Source of the DNA: Streptomyces anulatus | Lineage (GTDB): Bacteria; Actinomycetota; Actinomycetes; Streptomycetales; Streptomycetaceae | Assembly (NCBI RefSeq): GCF_000721175.1 | Contig: NZ_JOEZ01000007.1 | Location: 499,509 to 563,508, forward strand | Direction of reading: 5' to 3' | Length of the DNA stretch: 64,000 nucleotides | Shown here: in pieces, positions 41,749 to 52,870 of the stretch | Layout of the letters: each line of letters opens with the position of its first letter | Numbering within the stretch: the first letter of the stretch is position 1 | Position numbers and translations under genes: made by a program | The notes under the pieces: model-generated | Databases searched by the model: none | Told to the model about the DNA's origin: nothing | What the model saw: the letters and a program-made list of their open reading frames with translations, nothing else

Positions 41749-44544
41749 TCAAGGCGTCTCTCCCAGCCGGTGGGCCAGGTCGCGGCGGGAGAGTGCGCCG
41801 GTCTTGCGCATGGCGCCGGCGATGTGCTGCTCCACGGTCCGTGGGGAGAGGTGCAAGGTCGCGGCGATCTCCCGGTTGGTCAGGCCGGAGGACGCAAGCT
41901 GTGCGACCTCCGCCTCCCGGGGGGACAGCTGGTCGGTGTGCGACGGGCGTCCGGGAGGGCGGCCCTTCCTGGCCGGCTGTCGTGTGCGCAGCAGGGCTCT
42001 GGCCCGCGTCGCGTCCCAGACGGCCCCCAGGTCGGTGAAGTGCTGTGCGCAGGATTCCAGTTCGGTGATCGCCGACCTGGTGGCGGCGTGGTCCGGCGGC
42101 GGGTCCGTCGAGGCGGCGGTGGACCCGCTCGCTGCAACCGAGCCGGAGTTTTCCGTGGTGTCCGTGGTGTCCGCCGCGAGTACGCAGCGCACGGCGCCCT
42201 CTGTGGTCAGTGCCTGGGCGTAAGGGCGGGGAAGCTCCGCGTAGGCCGCCGAGGCCTTCCGGTACGACTCCGCAGCCGTCAGCAGACCACTTCGCCGCCC
42301 CTGCGCCAGGGCTTCGCTTTCGGCGAGTACGGCCTCGCTCCATACCAGCGCGGCTCTGGCGGCGGGGGCGTCAGCTTCTCCGAGGCCCCGGGAGAAATCC
42401 CGGACCATGGCGTGCGCCGCGGTCGTGTCGCCCGCGCGCGCCAGTGCCTCCACGGCCCACGGTGCGAGTTCCGCGGCCCATGGCCACACCCCCTTGTCGG
42501 CCACCACCCTCCAGGCCGCACGCGCCTGTTCCGCCGCGGCCGTCACCTCTTGGCGGGCCAGCGTCAGGCGGATCACGGCGCCGGCCGCTGTCGCGCCCAG
42601 GGGCACCGGCAGGTTCTCCGTCCCGAACGTCCCCCGCTGGGACAGCCAAGCCCTGGCCTCTCCCCAGTCCCCCTGGGCGACGGCGAGCAGGCCGCGTACG
42701 ACGTAGGCGTCGGAGGCGATGAAGGGCATGTCGGCGGTGGCGGTGATGAAGTCCTCGCACCGCTTGGCCAGGCCCAGCCACTGGCCGGTCCACCACGCCC
42801 GCAGCAGCAGCGTCCCCAGCGCACCGTGCTCGGTATACGGCGCGCCGGTCTGCGCGGACAGCTCGCGTCCCTCCGCCAGCAGGTCGTCCACCCGCCCGTA
42901 GAAGCCGAGCCAGACCGCGGAGTCCGCCGCGTTGCACAGACCGCGTGCGGCCTGCCGGGCGCATGCGGGGTCCGTGCTCTTCACGGGCAACTGCTCCACC
43001 AGGTCCCACGCTTCGGGGTCGGCCCAGCTCATGGCGAGTCCCACATGGTTGGCCAGGACCGCCGTACGCATGGCTTCGTCCCCGCTGTCGTCCGCGGCGG
43101 CCTTTGCCTTGATCAGCCATCCCTGGTGCACGTCGAGGGAGGGGCCCGGCCAGTAGGGGGTGACCAGTGCCGCCATGGCGCGTGCGGCCAGGGCGGACCG
43201 GACCTCGCGCAGTTCGGCGGCGGCGATCTCCAGCACCCGCCAGCCCTCGGCGAACCGCCCCATCTGGTTGGACAGCATCAGCCCCAGGTCGAGCCGCAGC
43301 TCTCCGCGTACGGCAGGGGGAAGGGCCGCGTCCTGCACGATCTGCGCGAGCACCTCCACGGTCTGGTCCGAGCGCAGCCCGGTCACCGCGTTGCGGGCCA
43401 GTAGCGGCGCCAGCCGGGCCCGGGCCTGCGGGGGGATGCCGGGTGTGGCGAGCGTCCGCTCCAGGAGGGTGATCGCCTGCTGGTGCCGGCCCGACGACGC
43501 CGCCGACTCGGCCGCCTTCTCCACCGCCCTGAGCCATCTGCGGTACTCGCCGGCCGCCCTGTGGTGCTCGCCCACGGCGGCCCATGCCACGGGCTGTCTG
43601 CGGCTGAGCACATACGCCGCCCGCCGGTGCAGGTCCTGGCGTACGGGTCCGGGCACGGTGGCGCGTACCGCCGAAGCGGCCAGCGGGACCGCGAAGCCGT
43701 AGCGGCCCTCGCCCAGCTCGGCCAGGGCCGCGCCTTCCAGGGCCCGCAGCAGTGCGCCGCCTCCCGGTACGGTCCCGAGCCCTGACACCGCGATCAGTTC
43801 GTCACGGTCGGCGGGCCCGTCGAGGACGGCGGCGGCCCAGACCAGCGGTCGGTGCGCCGGGGACAACGCGTACGTGCGGCTCAGCACCAGCTCCGCCAGA
43901 CGGGCCGGCACACCGGCCGCATCCACCTCGGCGGCCGTGCCGGCGAAGGCCGGCCGCTGTTCCCGCAGCATGGCCAGCAGATCGACGACCGCCCGGGGTA
44001 CTCCGCCGGTGCGCTCGTGCAGCCTGCTCACGGCCTCGACCGTGCAGCTGTCGCCCAGGGCCTCCGCAGCCGCCCGACGGACGTGTTCCTCGTCCCAGGG
44101 CACGAGCCGCTCCCTGAGCACCGTCAGCCGGAAGGGATACGTCATGGCCGAACCGCCCAGCGGCAGCCCGGGAACGGGGAGTTCCTCGGGACGATAGGTC
44201 ACCGCGGCCGCCGAGCCCGGCCTCAGTCCCTCCAGCACCCGGCGCAGCCGCCTCAGCTCGTCCTCGTCCGCCCGGTGGACGTCGTCCACCAGCAGCAGGG
44301 TCGGCTTCTGCCAGAGCCCGTCCTCTTCCGGCCGCCCGTCGCCTCCGCACCGCCACCACAGCCGGGCCACGTCGGGCGTCTCGGGCAGGCCGGCCAGTTC
44401 GTGGAGCAGATGGCTCTTCCCCAGGCCGGCGGAGCCTTCGACGAACAGCAGCACCGGCTCGGCGTGCCGGTCGGCGAAAGCATGGGCCAGGGAGCGCAGG
44501 GCAGAACCACGTGTCGCGATCACGTCGCCGCCCTCGCTCTTCAT
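41749..44544 (-). CDS. LAL-type large LuxR-family ATPase regulator
   Basis: This 931-residue transcription regulator has an N-terminal P-loop domain (Walker A EGSAGLGKS at about 36-44, Walker B TLLLVDDVH at 82-90), a long TPR-like middle and a C-terminal LuxR HTH (QLSPREAEVAQLASSG, TNREIAATLHLSPRTVEQHI). Such regulators sense small molecules or proteins and often control secondary-metabolite or stress genes. The distance between the Walker motifs is unusually short. The ATG has AAGGAAG almost directly before it; a GTG seven codons later is an alternative. Its targets are unknown. Confidence 0.9.
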   Translation of the reverse strand: MKSEGGDVIATRGSALRSLAHAFADRHAEPVLLFVEGSAGLGKSHLLHELAGLPETPDVARLWWRCGGDGRPEEDGLWQKPTLLLVDDVHRADEDELRRLRRVLEGLRPGSAAAVTYRPEELPVPGLPLGGSAMTYPFRLTVLRERLVPWDEEHVRRAAAEALGDSCTVEAVSRLHERTGGVPRAVVDLLAMLREQRPAFAGTAAEVDAAGVPARLAELVLSRTYALSPAHRPLVWAAAVLDGPADRDELIAVSGLGTVPGGGALLRALEGAALAELGEGRYGFAVPLAASAVRATVPGPVRQDLHRRAAYVLSRRQPVAWAAVGEHHRAAGEYRRWLRAVEKAAESAASSGRHQQAITLLERTLATPGIPPQARARLAPLLARNAVTGLRSDQTVEVLAQIVQDAALPPAVRGELRLDLGLMLSNQMGRFAEGWRVLEIAAAELREVRSALAARAMAALVTPYWPGPSLDVHQGWLIKAKAAADDSGDEAMRTAVLANHVGLAMSWADPEAWDLVEQLPVKSTDPACARQAARGLCNAADSAVWLGFYGRVDDLLAEGRELSAQTGAPYTEHGALGTLLLRAWWTGQWLGLAKRCEDFITATADMPFIASDAYVVRGLLAVAQGDWGEARAWLSQRGTFGTENLPVPLGATAAGAVIRLTLARQEVTAAAEQARAAWRVVADKGVWPWAAELAPWAVEALARAGDTTAAHAMVRDFSRGLGEADAPAARAALVWSEAVLAESEALAQGRRSGLLTAAESYRKASAAYAELPRPYAQALTTEGAVRCVLAADTTDTTENSGSVAASGSTAASTDPPPDHAATRSAITELESCAQHFTDLGAVWDATRARALLRTRQPARKGRPPGRPSHTDQLSPREAEVAQLASSGLTNREIAATLHLSPRTVEQHIAGAMRKTGALSRRDLAHRLGETP

Positions 44545-44946
44545 CTTCCTTATTCTCGGTGAACGACGACGGACCGCACATCTTTACGGGCAGTCGCCTG
44601 CGGTCACTTTCCGCGCACGTCCCGGCCCCGCGCACGCTCAGGCCCCGCGCACGCTCAGGCCCCGCGCGGGCCCGGGCATGCGGAGGATCCATCGGCGATA
44701 CGGCGTGCAGCGGAGCACGCCCGGCCGACTGCTGATAAGCAGGACGCGGTGCCATTCCGGCTGGGACCCCGAATGGCGGCGCGCGCAGGTTCCTTCCGCA
44801 AGCCCGGTCACCGCCGCCCGAAGCTATGCCAACCCTGCGCTCCCCATACATCCGGGAGGCGGAATCACGGATACCCGATCAACGTCCCGGGCGGCCCGCA
44901 CCACGACGGGACTCCGGCCCACAACGCGCTGGTCAGGGCCTACGTA
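44545..44946. other. Intergenic region with a 17-base tandem repeat
   Basis: About 400 bases with no supported gene. It holds two tandem copies of CCCCGCGCACGCTCAGG (44626-44642, 44643-44659) and a partial third. The regulator promoter should lie in the right part of the leader. The left end abuts the sdaA stop. Confidence 0.5.
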
Positions 44947-46332
44947 CTAGCACTCGATGATGTTCACCGCGAGGCCGCCCCGCGCGGTCTCCTTGTACTT
45001 GACGCTCATGTCGGCCCCGGTCTCCTTCATGGTCTTGATGACCTTGTCGAGGGAGACCTTGTGGCTGCCGTCGCCCCGCAGCGCCATCCGCGCCGCGGTG
45101 ACCGCCTTGACCGCCGCCATGCCGTTGCGCTCGATGCACGGGATCTGGACGAGGCCGCCGACCGGGTCGCAGGTCAGGCCCAGGTTGTGCTCCATGCCGA
45201 TCTCGGCGGCGTTCTCCACCTGCTCGGGGGAGCCGCCGAGGACCTCGGCCAGGGCGCCGGCCGCCATCGAGCAGGCGGAGCCCACCTCACCCTGGCAGCC
45301 GACCTCGGCGCCGGAGATCGAGGCGTTCTCCTTGAACAGCATGCCGATCGCTCCGGCCGCGAGGAGGAAGCGCACGACGCTGTCCTCCTTCTCGGTCTCG
45401 GTGCAGCCGCCGGCCGCGAAGTTCATGTAGTAGTGCAGGACGGCGGGGATGATGCCCGCCGCGCCGTTGGTGGGGGCGGTGACGACGCGGCCGCCCGCCG
45501 CGTTCTCCTCGTTGACCGCCATCGCGTAGAGGGTGATCCACTCCATCGCGTGGGCCTGCGGGTCACCCTCGGCGCGCAGCTGGCGGGCGGAGTTCGCGGC
45601 GCGGCGGCGGACCTTGAGGCCGCCGGGGAGGATGCCCTCGCGGGACATGCCGCGCGAGACGCAGGCCTGCATGACGCGCCAGATGTCCAGCAGCCCGGAG
45701 CGGATCTCCGCCTCGGTGCGCCAGGCCAGCTCGTTCTCCAGCATCAACGAGGAGATGGAGAGGCCGGTCTCGCGGGACAGCCGCAGCAGCTCGTCGCCGG
45801 TGCGGAACGGGTGCCGCAGGACGGTGTCGTCCGGGACGATCGGGTTCTCCCCGGCCACCGCGTCCTCGTCCACGACGAAGCCGCCGCCGACCGAGTAGTA
45901 CGTCTTCTCCAGGACCGGCGCGCCCTCGGTGTCGTACGCGAAGATCGTCATGCCGTTGGCGTGGTACGGGAGCGCCTTGCGGCGGTGCAGGACCAGGTCC
46001 GCGTCGAAGTCGAACGGGATCTCGTGCATGCCCAGCAGGTTGATCCTGCCGCTGCCGCGGATCTCCTCGACCCGGCCGTCGGCGGACTCCACGTCCACGG
46101 TCTGGGGCGACTCGCCCTCCAGGCCGAGCAGGACCGCCTTGGGCGTGCCGTGCCCGTGGCCGGTCGCGCCGAGGGAGCCGTACAGCTCGGCCCGTATCGA
46201 GGCGGTGTGCGCGAGCAGGCCCTCGTTCTTCAGGCGGCGCGCGAACATCCGGGCGGCGCGCATCGGGCCCACCGTGTGGGAGCTGGACGGGCCGATGCCG
46301 ACCGAGAAGAGGTCGAAGACCGAGATGGCCAC
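44947..46332 (-). CDS. sdaA: L-serine ammonia-lyase, iron-sulfur dependent
   Basis: A single-chain 461-residue L-serine dehydratase that converts serine to pyruvate and ammonia. The N-terminus [20 protein letters not shown] is the family signature. Cysteines for the 4Fe-4S cluster lie in the [25 protein letters not shown] and [14 protein letters not shown] regions. GTG start with AAGGAG eight bases upstream. It is last in the gcvT-gcvH-glyA-sdaA series, but a hairpin separates it from glyA, so it may have reduced or separate transcription. Confidence 0.96.
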   Translation of the reverse strand: MAISVFDLFSVGIGPSSSHTVGPMRAARMFARRLKNEGLLAHTASIRAELYGSLGATGHGHGTPKAVLLGLEGESPQTVDVESADGRVEEIRGSGRINLLGMHEIPFDFDADLVLHRRKALPYHANGMTIFAYDTEGAPVLEKTYYSVGGGFVVDEDAVAGENPIVPDDTVLRHPFRTGDELLRLSRETGLSISSLMLENELAWRTEAEIRSGLLDIWRVMQACVSRGMSREGILPGGLKVRRRAANSARQLRAEGDPQAHAMEWITLYAMAVNEENAAGGRVVTAPTNGAAGIIPAVLHYYMNFAAGGCTETEKEDSVVRFLLAAGAIGMLFKENASISGAEVGCQGEVGSACSMAAGALAEVLGGSPEQVENAAEIGMEHNLGLTCDPVGGLVQIPCIERNGMAAVKAVTAARMALRGDGSHKVSLDKVIKTMKETGADMSVKYKETARGGLAVNIIEC

Positions 46333-46455
46333 GGAAATACTCCTTGGGGTTGGAAGACGCCGTTGTCTGCCTGGGTGGTGCGGGAACGGGCCGGGTGGTG
46401 CGGAACGGGCCGGGGTGGGGCCCGCGGGGCGAACGGTGGAGCGGGGGACACGGGT

Positions 46456-46497
46456 CGGGGCACCACGCTCACCCTGTTCAGTGTGCGCGGTGCCCCG
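46456..46497 (-). terminator. Hairpin between glyA and sdaA
   Basis: An interrupted stem (CGGGGCACC at 46456-46464 with GGTGCCCCG at 46489-46497, further pairing inside) follows the glyA stop. It probably reduces read-through into sdaA. Confidence 0.6.
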
Positions 46498-46526
46498 CCC
46501 GAACGTGCAGAACCGCAGGCCAGGTG

Positions 46527-47786
46527 CTACTTCAGGCCGGGGTACAGCGGGAACTTCTCGGCCAGCGCCACCACGCGGGCCTTGAGCTCGTCCGCGTCGT
46601 AGGACGGCTTGAGGGCGGCGGCGATGATCTCCGCGACCTCGGTGAAGTCCTCGGTGCCGAAGCCGCGGGTGGCCAGCGCCGGGGTGCCGATCCGCAGGCC
46701 CGAGGTGACCATCGGGGGACGCGGGTCGTTCGGGATGGCGTTCCGGTTGACCGTGATGCCCAGCTCGTGGAGCCGGTCCTCGGCCTGCTGGCCGTCCAGC
46801 TCGGAGTTGCGCAGGTCCACCAGGACCAGGTGCACGTCGGTGCCGCCGGAGAGGACGGAGACGCCCGCCTCGGTGACGTCCGGCTGCACCAGGCGCTCGG
46901 CCAGGATCCGCGCGCCGTCCAGGGTGCGCTGCTGGCGCTCCTTGAACTCCTCGCCCGCCGCGATCTTGAACGAGACCGCCTTTGCCGCGATCACGTGCTC
47001 CAGCGGGCCACCCTGCTGACCGGGGAAGACCGCCGAGTTGATCTTCTTGGCGAGCTCCTGGGTGGAGAGGATCACGCCACCGCGCGGACCGCCGAGGGTC
47101 TTGTGCGTGGTGGTGGTGACGACATGGGCGTGCGGCACCGGGTTGGGGTGCAGACCGGCCGCGACCAGGCCCGCGAAGTGCGCCATGTCGACCATCAGGT
47201 ACGCGCCGACCTCGTCCGCGATGCGGCGGAAGGCGGCGAAGTCCAGCTGGCGCGGGTAGGCGGACCAGCCGGCGACGATCAGCTTCGGCTGGGACTCCTT
47301 GGCGAGGCGCTCGACCTCCTCCATGTCCACGCGGCCGCTCTCGTCGACGTGGTACGGAACCACGTTGTAGAGCTTGCCGGAGAAGTTGATCTTCATGCCG
47401 TGGGTCAGGTGACCACCGTGGGCCAGGTTCAGGCCCATGATCGTGTCGCCCGGCTTCAGCAGCGCGAACATCGCGGCGGCGTTCGCCTGGGCGCCGGAGT
47501 GCGGCTGCACGTTCGCGGCCTCGGCGCCGAACAGGGCCTTGATCCGGTCGATCGCGATCTGCTCGACGACGTCGACGTGCTCACAGCCGCCGTAGTAACG
47601 GCGGCCCGGGTAGCCCTCGGCGTACTTGTTGGTGAGGACGGAGCCCTGCGCCTCCATGACGGCGACCGGAGCGAAGTTCTCCGAGGCGATCATTTCGAGG
47701 GTGGACTGCTGACGGTGGAGCTCGGCGTCGACGGCGGCGGCGACGTCCGGGTCCAGCTCGTGGAGGGAGGAGTTCAGAAGCGACAT
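46527..47786 (-). CDS. glyA: Serine hydroxymethyltransferase
   Basis: A 419-residue PLP enzyme that interconverts glycine plus 5,10-methylene-THF with serine plus THF. Motifs: [10 protein letters not shown], the YYGGCEHVD substrate loop and the PLP lysine K229 in [14 protein letters not shown]. The length is normal. In this operon it uses the methylene-THF and remaining glycine produced upstream by the glycine cleavage system. Weak AAGGGA precedes the ATG. It lies 18 bases downstream of gcvH. Confidence 0.97.
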   Translation of the reverse strand: MSLLNSSLHELDPDVAAAVDAELHRQQSTLEMIASENFAPVAVMEAQGSVLTNKYAEGYPGRRYYGGCEHVDVVEQIAIDRIKALFGAEAANVQPHSGAQANAAAMFALLKPGDTIMGLNLAHGGHLTHGMKINFSGKLYNVVPYHVDESGRVDMEEVERLAKESQPKLIVAGWSAYPRQLDFAAFRRIADEVGAYLMVDMAHFAGLVAAGLHPNPVPHAHVVTTTTHKTLGGPRGGVILSTQELAKKINSAVFPGQQGGPLEHVIAAKAVSFKIAAGEEFKERQQRTLDGARILAERLVQPDVTEAGVSVLSGGTDVHLVLVDLRNSELDGQQAEDRLHELGITVNRNAIPNDPRPPMVTSGLRIGTPALATRGFGTEDFTEVAEIIAAALKPSYDADELKARVVALAEKFPLYPGLK

Positions 47787-47804
47787 CAGGGGGTCCCTTA
47801 GGTC

Positions 47805-48182
47805 TCAGTTGCCGGAGAACGCGGTGTACTCGTCGGCGGAGAGCAGATCGGCCGGCTCCTCCGCGACGCGCACCTTGAACAGCCAGCCGCCCTCGAAGGG
47901 AGCGGAGTTCACCAGCGAGGGGTCGTCCACGACGTCCTGGTTGGCCGCCGTCACCTCACCGGTCACCGGCGAGTACAGATCGCTGACGGACTTGGTCGAC
48001 TCCAGTTCGCCGCAGGTCTCGCCCGCGGTCACCGTGTCGCCGACCTCCGGGAGCTGGGCGTAGACGACGTCACCGAGCGCGTTGGCCGCGTACTCCGTGA
48101 TGCCGATGGTGGCGACGCCGTCCTCGAGGGCCGACAGCCACTCGTGCTCCTTGCTGTACCGCAGCTGCTGGGGGTTGCTCAT
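47805..48182 (-). CDS. gcvH: Glycine cleavage system H protein
   Basis: A 125-residue lipoyl carrier with the lipoylation lysine K64 in [10 protein letters not shown] and the family segments [11 protein letters not shown] and [12 protein letters not shown]. It shuttles the aminomethyl intermediate between GcvP, GcvT and Lpd. gcvP is not in the window. AGGAG is about ten bases before the ATG. Confidence 0.97.
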
Positions 48183-48304
48183 GACCTGAATTCTCCTGTA
48201 CGCGGGGGAGTGCTGATGAACGGTGGTCTTACGGTGTGAGACGGAGGTACGTCACTTCCGTGACGCCTGCGTGCGGGTGAGGAAGCCCGGTTTCTTCCGG
48301 GATA

Positions 48305-49420
<1,116 letters not shown>

Positions 49421-49457
49421 GGATACGGCTCCAGGGCATGACGACGTCAGGACGAAT

Positions 49458-49685
49458 CCTCCCCATCTGTCATCGGAACCTGAGAGGTTCGCCGATAGCC
49501 CCCGACGGGGTATGCCCCTGGAGGACGCCCCTGTTCAGGGGGCTCGGCTTGCACCTTGGGTGGAGCCGCGGAGCGGCTCGCTTTTCAGATCTGCCTCATC
49601 CACGCGGTACGGGGCCTGAGAGATTCAAGGGAGGATCTTGCTCCTTCGGCGCCCGGCTCACACTGTGGCCGGAACTCTCCCGCGC
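49458..49685 (-). promoter_or_regulatory. Tandem glycine riboswitch
   Basis: Reading leftwards, the first aptamer runs from GGGAGAGTTCC (near 49683) through GCCGAAGGAGCAA to CTCTCAGGCCCC. A linker GAAAAGCGAG leads to the second aptamer: CCAAGGTGCAAGCCG and AACCTCTCAGGTTCCG, then ACAGATGGGGAGG near 49458. These are the conserved core segments of both glycine aptamers. It ends about 40 bases before gcvT, so the switch probably acts on that gene's expression platform. Confidence 0.9.
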
Positions 49686-49867
49686 GGATTCGAACGGCCG
49701 GTATGCAGTTGGCGGGGTCATCATCGCACGCATTGGAGGAGAGTGGGGGGTCAGGTCCCCACGCAGGTGAATAAGGGAACGACAGGCCCAGGGCCGGTTG
49801 TGCCGTATTGCCTTTTCTTTACACTCAGGGGCAGGTGTGGGTGACCCGACGGCAGGGGGGATGGGCA

Positions 49868-50560
49868 ATGACGTTGCAGCGGTCGGAACCGACCGCGGGG
49901 GTCGCGCACGGCGCGATGCCCGCACAGCCCGGCGCACCCGTGCGGGAACTGCTCACGGAGGGCGCGCCGGTGGTACGCGACCTGCGCGGGCGCACCCGCT
50001 GCGGTCCGTACCGCCTCGATTTCACCGCCGGCGACGTCGTGGTGGTCTCCGGACTCCCCGGCAGCGGCAAGTCGACCCTCATCCGGCGGGCCGCGCGAGG
50101 CCGCGCCATCGACTCCCAGAACACCCGTGACAGCTGGGCCGCCGCCCTGCCCGGCTTACTCCCCTACGCCCTCTACCGCCCCCTGGTCCGCGCCGCGCAC
50201 TACCTCGGCCTCTGGAACGCCCTGCGCTCCGGCGAATCCGTCGTCGTGCACGACTGCGGCACCCAGACCTGGGTACGCCGCTGGCTCGCCCGGCACGCCG
50301 TGAGCCGGGGCCGCACCCTCCATCTGATCCTGCTCGACGTGACGCCCGAAGTGGCCCGGCAGGGGCAGCGCGAGCGCGGACGCGGGGTCTCCGGCTACGC
50401 CTTCGCCCGCCACCGGCACGCCGTGGCCCGGCTGCTCCGCGACACCGAGCAGGGGCTGCTGCCCGCCGGCTGCGCCTCCGCGGTGCTGCTGGACCGGGAG
50501 GCCGCGGGGGCGCTCGGCCGGATCTCCTTCACGGACGCCGAGGCCTCCACCGCCCGTTGA
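49868..50560 (+). CDS. P-loop ATP/GTP-binding protein (kinase-like)
   Basis: A 230-residue protein with a clear Walker A (GLPGSGKST, 62-70) preceded by VVVVS, and LHLILLDVTPEVARQGQRER, a lid-like Arg-rich segment of nucleotide/zeta-toxin-like kinases. HDCGTQTW may be the base motif. It resembles small actinobacterial AAA_33 proteins whose substrate is unknown. The ATG has a GGGGGGATGGG ribosome site. It is transcribed away from the riboswitch region. Confidence 0.85.
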   Translation: MTLQRSEPTAGVAHGAMPAQPGAPVRELLTEGAPVVRDLRGRTRCGPYRLDFTAGDVVVVSGLPGSGKSTLIRRAARGRAIDSQNTRDSWAAALPGLLPYALYRPLVRAAHYLGLWNALRSGESVVVHDCGTQTWVRRWLARHAVSRGRTLHLILLDVTPEVARQGQRERGRGVSGYAFARHRHAVARLLRDTEQGLLPAGCASAVLLDREAAGALGRISFTDAEASTAR

Positions 50561-50631
50561 GGGTTAGGGTGCTGGCCGGAGCACGACGGCCGCCGCGCGC
50601 GGCCGAGGCGGTCGAGAGAGGCACAGAGGCA

Positions 50632-51402
50632 GTGGACATTCCGGCACCCGCACCGGCGCACCCCCAGCAGGGCTGGCCCGCCAACGAGCTCGAAGAGGTG
50701 CTGACGGCCTCGCTCGGCGTCCCGGACGCGGGCGGCCGCCTCGTCGAGGTGCTCGGCCGCAGCTCCGTCTGGGTGCCGCTGCCCACCGGCGGCAGCCCCG
50801 CGAGCGCGGACCTCGACCTGCCGATGATGGAGATCGACGGGGCGGCCTTCGTCCCCGTCTTCAGCTCCGAGGCCCAGTTCCACAGCTGCGTCGGCGGCCA
50901 CATGTCCTTCGCCGTCGCGCCCGCCCGCGACTTCGCCCGGGGCCTGCCCCCGCAGGTCGGCATCGCCGTGAACCCCGGCGGCGCGGTCGGCATACCGCTT
51001 CCGCCGCCCGCCGTCGCCGAGCTCTGCCGGGCCGGCCGCACCGCCCTGGACGGGCCCGCCACCGGCGGCCGGGTCCGGCTGTTCGAGCCGGACTGGCAGC
51101 ACGACCCGGTCGACTTCCTCACCGCCGTGTCCGAGGAGTTCGAGGCCGGCGGCGTGGTGAGCACGGCCCGCCGGACCCTGGCCAGCATCGAGGGCGGCGA
51201 CCCGGTCCTCTTCGTCGGCGTCGAGTTCGCCACCTGGGACGGCGCGGGCCAGAGCGCCCCCATGGACGCCATCGGCCGGGCACTGGGCCGGGTCCAGGTG
51301 CCCTGGCCGGTCAACCTGGTCCTGCTGGACGTGGCCCAGGACCTCGTCGGCGACTGGATGCGGGAGAAAGTACGCCCGTTCTACCGGCGCGAGGGGCACT
51401 GA
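50632..51402 (+). CDS. SseB-family protein (first copy)
   Basis: A 256-residue protein with an SseB N-terminal-like fold: NELEEVLTASLGVP, VWVPLPTGG, MMEIDGAAFVPVFSSEAQF. A C-terminal SseB-like domain follows (EGGDPVLFVGVEF, DWMREKVRPFYRREG). SseB enhances serine sensitivity in E. coli by an unclear route, so its place just beyond the gcv-glyA-sdaA group is suggestive. GTG with GAGG upstream. Confidence 0.85.
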   Translation: MDIPAPAPAHPQQGWPANELEEVLTASLGVPDAGGRLVEVLGRSSVWVPLPTGGSPASADLDLPMMEIDGAAFVPVFSSEAQFHSCVGGHMSFAVAPARDFARGLPPQVGIAVNPGGAVGIPLPPPAVAELCRAGRTALDGPATGGRVRLFEPDWQHDPVDFLTAVSEEFEAGGVVSTARRTLASIEGGDPVLFVGVEFATWDGAGQSAPMDAIGRALGRVQVPWPVNLVLLDVAQDLVGDWMREKVRPFYRREGH

Positions 51403-51569
51403 TCCACCGGTACGAGGCCCGCTGACGGCAACGGGACCGGCCGCCGCCGGACCGTGGCGTCAAGTCGGTGTCAGAAGTGGCGCATAAGCTGGTTTGATGG
51501 CGTGGTCACTCCCGTGTGCCCGGGAGCGGTGGCGTGAACGCGACGGATCGACGAGGGGCGGAACCCAGG

Positions 51570-52358
51570 GTGAGTGCGTCAGGCACTGCGGCGGCCGGGA
51601 AGGTCGAGCACATGCTGCGCCAGGTGACCCCCGGGCGTTACGACACCTACGAGGCGCTGCTCGCCGCGGTCGCCGAGGGCCGGATCTGGATGCTGCTCTG
51701 GCACGGCACGGCCGGCTCACCGGACGCCCAGTACGGCAACATGGAGATCGACGGCCTGGGCTACGCCCCCTGCGTCACCTCCGCCCAGGAGCTCTCCGCC
51801 AGCGGCTGGAACCGGGCCCACGAGCTGGTGACCGGACGCGATATCGCCCGCACCCTGTTCCCCGACCGCTGGGGCATCTGGCTCAACCCGCACGCCCCCG
51901 GCGGCGGCGTCGGCATCCCCTGGCTCGACCTGCGCCGGATCGCCACCGGCCTGGACCGGCTGCCCGCCGGACCGCTCCGGCTGACCGAACCCGCCATCGA
52001 GCTCCCGCAGTTCTACGCCCTGCTCACCCAGAACGCCCACCGCACCCCCGCGATCCGCTCCCTGCGCCGCGCCTGGGTGCACCCGGCGGTCGGCGTCCCG
52101 TATCTCGCGATCGGCCTCGACCTCTACGACACCGGACGCGCCTCCGTCGAATCGGTGCGCGAGATGATGCGGCAGTCGGTCGGGGCGGTCCCCGAAGGGC
52201 TCCCCGTCTCCACCGTCGCCATGTCCGACGAGTACGACCCGGTCGGCATGTGGCTGCGTGCGAACGCCCGCCCGTTCTACGACCGCGAGGCACACGCCCC
52301 TGCCGGTCCGCCGCCCGTCGCCGCGCCGGGATACGGCTACCCGCCCCAGCCCCGCTGA
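51570..52358 (+). CDS. SseB-family protein (second copy)
   Basis: A 262-residue paralogue of the preceding gene: EALLAAVAEGRIWMLLWHGT, QYGNMEIDGLGYAPCVTSAQ, and a C-terminal half with VGVPYLAIGLDLYD and WLRANARPFYDREA. It ends in a short Pro/Gly tail. The GTG at 51570 has GAGGGG 11 bases upstream; GTGs at 51531 or 51536 are less supported. The two SseB genes probably form one unit. Confidence 0.83.
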   Translation: MSASGTAAAGKVEHMLRQVTPGRYDTYEALLAAVAEGRIWMLLWHGTAGSPDAQYGNMEIDGLGYAPCVTSAQELSASGWNRAHELVTGRDIARTLFPDRWGIWLNPHAPGGGVGIPWLDLRRIATGLDRLPAGPLRLTEPAIELPQFYALLTQNAHRTPAIRSLRRAWVHPAVGVPYLAIGLDLYDTGRASVESVREMMRQSVGAVPEGLPVSTVAMSDEYDPVGMWLRANARPFYDREAHAPAGPPPVAAPGYGYPPQPR

Positions 52359-52400
52359 GCCCCGGAGGGCCGGCCGGCCGGGCGCTCCGGTCGGCCCCGC

Positions 52401-52535
52401 TCAGGACTCCTTGACGGCGCTCGGGCGGGTGACCTCCGCAGTGTGATCGGCGGTGCGCAGCGCGGACGTGCCGGAGGCGTACAGCGCGGTGCCGACCGCG
52501 GCCGGCGGGAGCGACAGGAGGAAGGCGGCGAGCAT
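52401..52535 (-). CDS. Possible 44-residue membrane peptide
   Basis: The frame reads MLAAFLLSLPPAAVGTALYA followed by a polar tail ending SAVKES. One hydrophobic helix is predicted. ACTGGGG lies three bases before the ATG. The frame could extend upstream without a good start. It is convergent with the second SseB gene. Short length makes this tentative. Confidence 0.35.
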   Translation of the reverse strand: MLAAFLLSLPPAAVGTALYASGTSALRTADHTAEVTRPSAVKES

Positions 52536-52870
52536 CGGCCCCAGTCGCGTCCCGCGGCGCAGCCCTTGCGCCGGGTCTCGGTGTGCGAGCCCCCGGCCAT
52601 CGCAGCCGTCCGGTCCCTGGACCAGGGCTGAGCGGTCGGGCGTGCCCTCCGCCTCCGGCCGCCCGCCCGCCTCCGGTCACCCTCCGTCGAACACCCCTCG
52701 ATGTCCGGCTTGTTAACTTCCCCCGTGAGGATGTCCCGGAACTGGACGGTTTGTTAACTGTCCGGGTCTCGACTAGGTCTCACCGCTATCCGGACTGTTC
52801 TCTTGCGGCAGGCACCGTCTGTAGTGTGCGGCCATCAAACCTCACCACATGGCGAACCAGGGGTGGACCC
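52536..52870. other. Upstream region of the oligopeptide importer operon
   Basis: About 330 bases with no supported gene. The nonamer TTGTTAACT occurs twice in direct orientation at 52710-52718 and 52751-52759, 41 bases apart (about four helical turns), each next to a GTCCGG. Together these look like a pair of regulator sites ahead of the substrate-binding protein gene. Confidence 0.45.
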
